Made by a program: the position numbers and the translations under genes. 64,000 bases of DNA from contig JACKKZ010000004.1 in the NCBI GenBank assembly GCA_024236195.1, positions 124,001 to 188,000 of the forward strand, read 5' to 3'. The notes below the pieces were generated by a model. It saw only the letters and a list, made by a program, of their open reading frames with translations, was not told the DNA's origin and did no database searches. Numbering within the stretch: position 1 is the stretch's first letter; every line of letters starts with the position of its first letter. Shown here in pieces: positions 57,969 to 64,000 of the stretch. The DNA is from Sphingomonadaceae bacterium. Lineage in GTDB: Bacteria; Pseudomonadota; Alphaproteobacteria; Sphingomonadales; Sphingomonadaceae.

Positions 57969-59791
57969 TGGCCTCTGAGAACTCCACGCAGCCTGCCTAC
58001 ACAATCATCGACCACACTTATGACGTGGTCGTCGTCGGTGCCGGTGGCTCCGGCCTGCGCGCCACCATGGGCGCCGCCGAAGCCGGGCTGAAGACCGCCA
58101 ATATCTCCAAGGTTTTTCCCACCCGCTCGCACACGGTGGCGGCGCAGGGCGGTATCGCTGCTTCGCTGAAGAACAACACGCCGGACCACTGGCAGTGGCA
58201 TATGTATGACACGGTGAAGGGGTCTGACTGGCTGGGTGACCAGGACGCGATCGAATATCTCGTCCGCGAAGCGCCCGAGGCGATCCTTGAGCTGGAACAT
58301 GCCGGGATGCCCTTCAGCCGCAATGAAGACGGCACGATCTACCAGCGTCCCTTTGGCGGCCATATGCAGAATATGGGTGAAGGCCCGCCGGTGCAGCGCA
58401 CCTGCGCCGCGGCTGACCGCACCGGCCATGCGATGCTGCACACGCTCTACCAGCAGAGCCTGAAATATGACGCGGATTTCTTCATCGAATATTTCGCGCT
58501 CGACCTGATCATGAAGGATGGCAAATGCGTTGGCGTGATCGCCATGTGCCTTGATGACGGGACGATCCACCGCTTCCGCAGCCATGCCGTAGTGCTGGCA
58601 ACCGGCGGTTATGGCCGCAGCTATTTCACCTGCACCAGCGCGCATACCTGCACCGGCGACGGTGGCGGGATGGTGCTGCGCGCGGGCCTGCCCTTGCAGG
58701 ACATGGAATTCGTGCAATTCCACCCGACCGGGATTTACGGTGCGGGCGTGCTCATTACCGAGGGCGCGCGCGGTGAAGGTGGTTACCTCACCAACAGCGA
58801 AGGCGAGCGTTTCATGGAACGCTATGCCCCCAGTGCGAAGGACCTCGCCAGCCGCGATGTCGTCTCGCGCTCGATGGCGCTGGAAATCCGCGAAGGGCGC
58901 GGCGTTGGCCCGAACAAGGACCACATCTTCCTCCACCTCGACCACATTGATCCCAAGGTGCTGGCACAGCGTCTGCCGGGGATCACTGAAAGCGGCAAGA
59001 TTTTCGCAGGCGTCGATCTGACCCGCCAGCCGCTGCCGGTGGTGCCGACGGTGCATTACAATATGGGCGGCATCCCGACCAATTATCACGGCGAAGTGAT
59101 GACCATCGGGGCTGATGGCAATCCGGAAACCGTGGTGCCGGGCCTGTTTGCCGTGGGTGAGGCCGCTTGCGTCTCTGTCCATGGTGCGAACCGCCTTGGT
59201 TCCAACTCGCTGACCGATCTCGTGGTGTTTGGCCGCGCAGCTGGCCTGCGGGTGAAGGAACTCATCAGGCCGGGTTCTGCGCATGACGAGCTGCCCGCGG
59301 ACAGCGCGGACTTCGCGCTGGGCCGCCTTGACCACTTCCGCAACGCCAATGGCAGCCTGTCGACAGCGGAAATCCGCGTGAACATGCAGAAGACAATGGC
59401 CGGTCACGCCGCCGTGTTCCGCACGGATGAAGTGATGGCCGAAGGTGTCGAGAAGCTCACCGAAATCAACAAGCAGATGCAGGACATCAAGGTCACTGAC
59501 CGCTCGCTGATCTGGAACAGCGACCTGATCGAAACGCTGGAGCTGGACAACCTCATGGCGCAATCCTGCGTCACCATGAGCTCGGCCTATAACCGCAAGG
59601 AAAGCCGCGGCGCCCACGCACATGAAGACTTCCCTGACCGGAACGACAAGGAATGGATGAAGCACACCGCAGCCTGGTTCGAAGGCTGGGGCGGCAAGGG
59701 CGGCAAGGTCACCATCGACTACCGCCCGGTCCACGACTTCACGCTCACGGACGATGCGGAATATATCAAGCCGAAGGCGCGGGTTTATTGA
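57968..59791 (+). CDS. sdhA: Succinate dehydrogenase flavoprotein subunit
   Basis: 607-residue catalytic subunit that oxidises succinate to fumarate. The FAD-binding VVVVGAGGSGLRATMGAAEAGL, the covalent-FAD histidine in RSHTVAAQGGIAAS, LATGGYGRSYFTCTSAHTCTGDG and the active-site region HPTGIYGAGVLITEGARGEGGYL are present. VHGANRLGSNSLTDLVVFGRA and the C-terminal DYRPVHDFTL are also typical. It ends with TGA overlapping the ATG of an unrelated DUF4268 gene. sdhB, which often follows in this group, is not in the window. Confidence 0.98.
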   Translation: MASENSTQPAYTIIDHTYDVVVVGAGGSGLRATMGAAEAGLKTANISKVFPTRSHTVAAQGGIAASLKNNTPDHWQWHMYDTVKGSDWLGDQDAIEYLVREAPEAILELEHAGMPFSRNEDGTIYQRPFGGHMQNMGEGPPVQRTCAAADRTGHAMLHTLYQQSLKYDADFFIEYFALDLIMKDGKCVGVIAMCLDDGTIHRFRSHAVVLATGGYGRSYFTCTSAHTCTGDGGGMVLRAGLPLQDMEFVQFHPTGIYGAGVLITEGARGEGGYLTNSEGERFMERYAPSAKDLASRDVVSRSMALEIREGRGVGPNKDHIFLHLDHIDPKVLAQRLPGITESGKIFAGVDLTRQPLPVVPTVHYNMGGIPTNYHGEVMTIGADGNPETVVPGLFAVGEAACVSVHGANRLGSNSLTDLVVFGRAAGLRVKELIRPGSAHDELPADSADFALGRLDHFRNANGSLSTAEIRVNMQKTMAGHAAVFRTDEVMAEGVEKLTEINKQMQDIKVTDRSLIWNSDLIETLELDNLMAQSCVTMSSAYNRKESRGAHAHEDFPDRNDKEWMKHTAAWFEGWGGKGGKVTIDYRPVHDFTLTDDAEYIKPKARVY

Positions 59792-60798
59792 TGTCTGGGG
59801 CTCAACTTGGTCGATTGGAACGAGTTGAGCTCCGGGATATATGGGCTACCGAAGCATCTGATTTCACTCCATGGCTTGCGAGAGATGAAAACCTTCGCCT
59901 GTTGGGTGAGACGCTAGGGATAGATATAGAGCTTGAAGCTCAGGAAAAATCAGTCGGGCCGTTTCGGGCTGATATTCTGTGCAAGGACCTTGGATCGGAC
60001 AATTGGGTCTTGATAGAAAATCAGCTCGAACGCACCGATCACCTGCACCTAGGCCAACTACTAACTTATGCATCCGGTTTGGAAGCAGTTACGATTGTGT
60101 GGGTGGCCGCACGGTTCACCGAAGAACATCGTTCTACGCTAGATTGGCTCAATAAAATCACCAACGATACCTTCCGCTTTTTTGGGCTTGAGGTCGAACT
60201 TTGGAAGATTGGTCAGTCCCCTGCAGCCCCGAAGTTCAATGTCGTCTCCAAGCCGAATAATTGGTCCAGATCTGTAGCGCGCGCGGCGCGTGAAATTGAC
60301 GATACGGCCCTATCTGATGTGCGATTGCTTCAGATTGACTATTGGACGGCGTTTCATGAAGCTCTCGATAAGCAAGCTGGACCCGTAGCCGGTGCCCGCA
60401 AGCCACAACCGCAGTCATGGATGAGTTATGCGGTGGGAAGGGCGGGCTTCAGCCTTGGTGCGGTGATGAAACGCTGGCGGCAGAGAATTCAGGCGGAATT
60501 GTATATTTCTTGCCCGGAAGCGAAACCATTTTTCTATTTGCTCCGCGAACAGAGAGACGAGCTGGAAGCAGAGCTAGGATACGGCTTCGAATGGGAAGAG
60601 CTGCCAGAAGGTCAGGACAGTCGCATTTTTGTTGCACGGGATGGCGTTGACCCGGATGATCGGGCCCAGTGGCCGTCACAACATGAATGGTTGGCCTGCC
60701 GCATCAATGAGCTGCATCGCGTTCTTGCCAAGCGGATTAGAGAGCTTCGCTCCGAGGATTGGACAACAACAGAGTTCGGCGGGATACGAGAGGACTAG
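59791..60798 (+). CDS. DUF4268 protein with PD-(D/E)XK-like N-terminus
   Basis: 335 residues. The N-terminal half resembles the nuclease-like part of the DUF4268 family: FRADILCKDLGSDNWVLIENQLERTDHLHLGQLLTYASG, with Asp and ENQ where a classical nuclease has D...ExK. The C-terminal half is the DUF4268 domain (about 190-330). Many such proteins are found in accessory regions and some near restriction systems; function is unknown. Composition is about 50% GC in samples counted by hand, lower than sdhA. Its ATG overlaps the sdhA TGA. Confidence 0.85.
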   Translation: MSGAQLGRLERVELRDIWATEASDFTPWLARDENLRLLGETLGIDIELEAQEKSVGPFRADILCKDLGSDNWVLIENQLERTDHLHLGQLLTYASGLEAVTIVWVAARFTEEHRSTLDWLNKITNDTFRFFGLEVELWKIGQSPAAPKFNVVSKPNNWSRSVARAAREIDDTALSDVRLLQIDYWTAFHEALDKQAGPVAGARKPQPQSWMSYAVGRAGFSLGAVMKRWRQRIQAELYISCPEAKPFFYLLREQRDELEAELGYGFEWEELPEGQDSRIFVARDGVDPDDRAQWPSQHEWLACRINELHRVLAKRIRELRSEDWTTTEFGGIRED

Positions 60799-60813
60799 TA
60801 ATACTCCTTTTGG

Positions 60814-61107
60814 CTACGTCAGTTTCCCATCAACATCCATCCGCTCGTGCAGCACACGCACAATTTCGATGCGATCGTCCTGAATGCAATAAATTACAAT
60901 GTGATGCCCACTCAGCATCTTGCGCACTTCCCCCGCAAAACCGGGGTGCAGCGGATAGCGTAGCGGGTATTCGCCAAGGCTTTGAATGTCTCGCTTGAGT
61001 GACGTCAGATAGCTGCGAGATTGCGTATTGCCCCAACGCGATTTCGTGTAGGTCGCGATCCCGTCAAGGTCGCGCAGGGCCAGCCTGCGGATGACGATTT
61101 CAAGCAT
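60814..61107 (-). CDS. parE: ParE-family toxin
   Basis: 97 residues of the RelE/ParE fold: MLEIVIRRLALRDLDGIATYTKSRWG, then YPLRYPLHPGFAGEVRKMLSGHHIVIYCIQDDRIEIVRVLHERMD. ParE toxins poison DNA gyrase in characterised systems. I start at ATG 61105-61107; a longer frame runs back through the antitoxin gene and is rejected. It overlaps parD by 8 bases and ends 15 bases from the convergent DUF4268 gene. Confidence 0.88.
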   Translation of the reverse strand: MLEIVIRRLALRDLDGIATYTKSRWGNTQSRSYLTSLKRDIQSLGEYPLRYPLHPGFAGEVRKMLSGHHIVIYCIQDDRIEIVRVLHERMDVDGKLT

Positions 61108-61348
61108 CGTCGTCGGGGCCAAAATGCCGCTCCATGAATTCGTCCCAGCAGAAATTCTCCGCCACGGGACTTTCCAATCCTTCACGGATCGCCCGGTCCA
61201 GCGCCTCGCGCTTGGCGTCCTGGTGGATGTAGTGCCGCATCGCTTCGCGCACCACTTCGCTGGTGCTCGCAAATTCGCCGCTCTCGACCTTGCGGCGGGC
61301 GAATTCGACATAGGGCTTGCCTAGCGAGATGGAGGTGTTCTTGGCCAT
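61100..61348 (-). CDS. parD: ParD-family antitoxin
   Basis: 82 residues. The N-terminal ribbon-helix-helix (NTSISLGKPYVEFARRKVESGEFASTSEVVREAMRHYI) binds DNA, and the acidic C-terminal tail (ENFCWDEFMERHFGPDDDA) would wrap the toxin. ATG 61346-61348 is preferred, as it puts the DNA-binding strand at the N-terminus. The palindrome just upstream is the likely autorepression site. It forms a type II toxin-antitoxin pair with parE. Confidence 0.9.
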   Translation of the reverse strand: MAKNTSISLGKPYVEFARRKVESGEFASTSEVVREAMRHYIHQDAKREALDRAIREGLESPVAENFCWDEFMERHFGPDDDA

Positions 61349-61358
61349 GGCCTGCCTA

Positions 61359-61373
61359 TACCAAAAATTGGTA
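61359..61373. promoter_or_regulatory. parDE operator palindrome
   Basis: TACCAA-AAA-TTGGTA is a perfect inverted repeat starting 11 bases before parD. An outer GCCTG/CAGGC pair flanks it. The ParD ribbon-helix-helix is the expected ligand. Confidence 0.7.
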
Positions 61374-61398
61374 ACGACAGGCAAGCTGGCGCTGCGCG

Positions 61399-62088
61399 CT
61401 ACCCCCGTGCCACCCCGAACACACCCATCAGCAGCGGATCGTTGGTCCCACCCGGATCGGCACGGATGGCGGCTTCCTCGACACCGATCTCCGTCCAGAT
61501 CGCATTATCGACGCGGGTCGAGAAACTGCGCGCAGCGCCGCTGATATCGCGCCCGGCGACCAGCTTCAGCGCTTCGCCTACCAGCGGTTCCTGTGCGAGG
61601 CGCAGCGCATCGCCCACTTCGGGCAGCATCACATCGACAAGGCTGCCATTCATCCCGTTGCGCAAGAAATCCGTCGCCGCAGTTGGTCCGCCGCGGACTA
61701 GGTCGATCGCGTTTTCGATCCCGATGGTACGGACGGTTTCCGCCACGACCGGGGCGACGCGGTAGGAACCGCGCTCAGCCACATCGGCCAGTGCGCCGAC
61801 CAGTCGGTCCTTGAACAGGCCAGAGGTCAGGATTCGCCCCAGCACATCACCGCGCGAACCGAGCATTTCTCCCAACCCGACCTTCCCGATAGCACCATCC
61901 CAATAGCCGCCGTCTGACGCCAGCCGGACAAAGGCGCGCTCGCTGGAAAGCACCAGCAGGCGACGGATTGCCTCGGTAAAACTGATCCCGCCCATGCTGG
62001 TGCAACCGGGCAGGGCAAGTGCTGCGGTGGCGGCGGCACCCGCCAGGAATGCGCGGCGATTGGGGGTAGCTGCGATCAATCCGGTCAT
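61399..62088 (-). CDS. DUF4197 lipoprotein with Tat-like signal
   Basis: 229 residues. The N-terminus NRRAFLAGAAATAALALPGC has a twin-arginine-like RRxFL and a lipobox ending in Cys29, so a Tat-exported lipoprotein is possible. The mature helical domain with FTEAIRRLLVLSSERAFVRLASDGGYWDG...ALADVAERGSYRVAPVV is DUF4197, of unknown function. AGGAG before ATG 62086-62088 fixes the start. It is divergent from priA by 54 bases. Confidence 0.85.
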   Translation of the reverse strand: MTGLIAATPNRRAFLAGAAATAALALPGCTSMGGISFTEAIRRLLVLSSERAFVRLASDGGYWDGAIGKVGLGEMLGSRGDVLGRILTSGLFKDRLVGALADVAERGSYRVAPVVAETVRTIGIENAIDLVRGGPTAATDFLRNGMNGSLVDVMLPEVGDALRLAQEPLVGEALKLVAGRDISGAARSFSTRVDNAIWTEIGVEEAAIRADPGGTNDPLLMGVFGVARG

Positions 62089-62142
62089 TTTCGCTCTCCT
62101 GTGCTTGCCGCGCATTATGCACGGCTCCAATATGAAGGCACC

Positions 62143-64000
62143 ATGAAACGTGCCCGCCTCCTTGTCTTAAACGCCGCGCTCGGCTCGCTTGACTACAAGG
62201 TGCCGGAAAAAATGTCGGTGGAACTGGGATCGGTGGTGGTCGCACCGCTGGGGCCGCGGCAGGTTTTGGGGATTGTCTGGGAGCCGGAAAAATTTCCTGA
62301 CGTCGATATTCCCGAGAGCAAATTGCGTCCCTTGCTGGAGGTGTTGCCGGTCCCTCCTCTTAAACCCAGCCTGCGGCGGCTGATCGAATGGACGGCGGAT
62401 TATTATTGCGCGCCGCTGGCTTCTGTCGCGCGGATGAGCCTGTCGAGCGGCGGAGCGCTCAAGGGTTCGGGCTCCATCACCGAATATCGTCTGTCGGGTG
62501 GCCTGCCGGAGCGGATGACCCCGCAGCGCGAACAGGCGATGGAGCTGCTCGCCAGCGAACAGGCCACGATCCGGGAATTGGCGGAGATCGCAGGCGTCTC
62601 TGAAGGCGTGTTGCGCGGGCTGGTATCGCAAGGGGTGCTGGAGCCAGTCGAAGTGGATATTGACCGGCCCTATCGCCGGGCCGACCCGGATCATGACCAG
62701 CCAGAATTGAGCGTCGAGCAGCGCGAAGTCGCAGACCGGCTGGTGGAAGCAGTCAAGGCCCGCACATTCGCCCCTTTCCTGCTCGACGGGGTGACTGGCT
62801 CCGGCAAGACGGAGACCTATTTCGAAGCTGTTGCCGAGACCTTGCGGCAAGGCCAGCAGGTGCTCGTCCTGCTCCCGGAAATTGCCCTGACGGAGGCTTT
62901 CCTGCGGCGGTTCGAGGATCGCTTCGGCACGCCGCCACTCACCTGGCACAGCTCGCTCAAGCAGACTGAACGCCGCCGCGCGTGGAAAGCGATTGCTGAT
63001 GGGCCTGCCAAGAGCAACGCGCAGGTGGTGGTGGGCGCACGCTCGGCCCTATTCCTGCCCTATGCGGACCTTGGCCTGATCGTCGTGGACGAAGCGCATG
63101 AGATCAGCTTCAAGCAAGGCGAGGGCGTGCGCTATAATGCGCGGGATGTGGCCGTTATGCGTGCGCGGTTTGAACAGCACCCGGTGCTGCTCGCCAGTGC
63201 GACGCCAGCGCTAGAAAGCCTGCAAATGGCGGAAAGCGGCATCTACGAAAAGCTCGAGCTGCCGAGCCGCTTCGGCGGCGCGCAGTTGCCTAGTATCGCC
63301 ACGATCAACCTAACCGAGGAAAAGCCCGAACGGGGCCGCTGGCTGGCCCCGCGCCTGGTAGAGGCGCTGGAGGAACGGCTCGACCGCGGTGAGCAATCGC
63401 TGCTGTTCCTCAACCGGCGCGGCTATGCCCCGCTGACCCTGTGCCGTAACTGCGGCTATCGCTTCCAATGCCCCAATTGCAGCGCCTGGCTGGTCGAACA
63501 TCGCTTTTCCAACCGGCTCGCCTGCCACCATTGCGGGCATGAGACCGCGCCTCCTGCCACTTGCCCGGAATGCGGCGAGCCTGATTGCCTGGTCGCTTGC
63601 GGCCCCGGGGTGGAACGGATCGCTGATGAGGTGCGCGAGATCTTGCCCGAAGCGCGCGTGGCGGTTGTCACCTCTGACACGCTCAATTCTCCTGAAAAAG
63701 CAGCAGAATTTGTCGCCATGGCAGAGGCGAGGGCGATCGACGTGATCGTCGGCACGCAGCTAGTGACCAAGGGATTCCATTTCCCGGAACTGACGCTGGT
63801 GGGCGTGGTCGATGCTGACCTCGGCCTCGAAGGCGGGGACTTGCGCGCAGCGGAACGGACCTACCAGCAAATCGCGCAGGTCGCCGGGCGGGCCGGGCGC
63901 GGGGCCAAGCCGGGTGAAGTGATGATCCAGACCCGCCATCCCGAAGCCGCCGTGATCGCAGCACTGGCAGATGGGGACCGCGATGCGTTCTACGCTGCCG
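62143..64000 (+). CDS. priA: Primosomal replication restart helicase PriA, 3' end outside window
   Basis: About 619 codons are present. An N-terminal 3'-OH binding domain (RARLLVLNAALGSLDYKVPEKMSVELGSVVVAPLGPRQVLGIVW) and a winged helix precede the helicase core. Walker A is LLDGVTGSGKTETYFEA, the DEAH box is LIVVDEAHEISFKQ, and later motifs include LASATPALESL and QVAGRAGRG. The eight-cysteine zinc region is intact (CRNCGYRFQCPNC, CHHCGHETAPPATCPECG). PriA reloads the replisome at stalled forks. ATG 62143 is the first in-frame start. Confidence 0.96.
   Translation, partial: MKRARLLVLNAALGSLDYKVPEKMSVELGSVVVAPLGPRQVLGIVWEPEKFPDVDIPESKLRPLLEVLPVPPLKPSLRRLIEWTADYYCAPLASVARMSLSSGGALKGSGSITEYRLSGGLPERMTPQREQAMELLASEQATIRELAEIAGVSEGVLRGLVSQGVLEPVEVDIDRPYRRADPDHDQPELSVEQREVADRLVEAVKARTFAPFLLDGVTGSGKTETYFEAVAETLRQGQQVLVLLPEIALTEAFLRRFEDRFGTPPLTWHSSLKQTERRRAWKAIADGPAKSNAQVVVGARSALFLPYADLGLIVVDEAHEISFKQGEGVRYNARDVAVMRARFEQHPVLLASATPALESLQMAESGIYEKLELPSRFGGAQLPSIATINLTEEKPERGRWLAPRLVEALEERLDRGEQSLLFLNRRGYAPLTLCRNCGYRFQCPNCSAWLVEHRFSNRLACHHCGHETAPPATCPECGEPDCLVACGPGVERIADEVREILPEARVAVVTSDTLNSPEKAAEFVAMAEARAIDVIVGTQLVTKGFHFPELTLVGVVDADLGLEGGDLRAAERTYQQIAQVAGRAGRGAKPGEVMIQTRHPEAAVIAALADGDRDAFYAA

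Noticed and set aside
57848..59734. A 628-codon minus-strand frame
   Set aside because: It mirrors sdhA, whose FAD and active-site motifs are on the other strand.
59792..62088. sdhB downstream of sdhA
   Set aside because: No iron-sulfur cysteine motifs occur in any frame here. The region holds DUF4268, parDE and DUF4197.

Overview
The window looks like a chromosomal segment of an alphaproteobacterium in the order Sphingomonadales, most likely family Erythrobacteraceae (Erythrobacter, Qipengyuania or Altererythrobacter type). This rests on high GC, on alphaproteobacterial families (DUF2794, DUF1153/SciP-like, HdaA, an 85-residue ATP synthase epsilon), on an alphaproteobacterial-type LexA box (GTTC-N7-GTTC) before recN, and on sphingomonad-style palindromic repeats. 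I found no rRNA, tRNA, CRISPR array, insertion sequence or prophage. No stretch longer than 300 bases lacks a gene.

Layout. 1-4.8 kb: the start of an M20 peptidase running off the left edge, malate synthase G, a LigB-type dioxygenase and a membrane-anchored unknown. 4.7-10.5 kb (minus): the envelope/housekeeping operon lptD-surA-pdxA-ksgA. 10.6-14.2 kb: pepA, a 51-residue DUF2256 protein, holC, a lipoprotein, ndk and a DUF465 protein. 14.2-16.5 kb (minus): purM and a PurN-YjbR fusion. 16.6-19.5 kb: an exported protein, an HdaA-like DnaA regulator, serine acetyltransferase and DUF2794. 19.7-24.8 kb: an SDR, gph/glmU, lipoproteins, a small HNH protein and a SciP-like protein. 24.8-29.9 kb (minus): the F1 ATP synthase operon atpHAGDC with a foreign-looking membrane ORF between atpD and atpC. 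30.1-34.6 kb: a membrane-anchored trypsin-like protease with a lipoprotein, Ada, a secreted unknown and a cyclophilin. 34.6-40.7 kb: an FMN alpha-hydroxyacid oxidase, BlaI/BlaR1-like genes, CreD, a YeeE/YedE transporter pair and an orphan Flp pilin. 40.8-47.6 kb: a TetR/O-methyltransferase/CmcJ-like module, a TPR-CHAT protein and a diguanylate cyclase. 47.7-52.5 kb: bamD, recN and ligA. 52.6-57.0 kb: a sterol desaturase and an overlapping set SDR/B3 metallo-beta-lactamase/prmA/AraC. 57.2-64 kb: sdhCDA, then DUF4268 and parDE in the place where sdhB would often follow, DUF4197, and the start of priA.

The most unusual points are: a palindromic element inserted in frame in ligA; low-GC genes coupled by TGATG overlaps to core genes of both the atp and sdh operons; the PurN-YjbR fusion; the CmcJ/O-methyltransferase/TetR module with a perfect operator-like palindrome; and a tandem BlaI-type operator before a blaI-blaR1 pair that lacks an adjacent beta-lactamase. 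Function calls come from reading motifs and family resemblance by eye. No database search was run.
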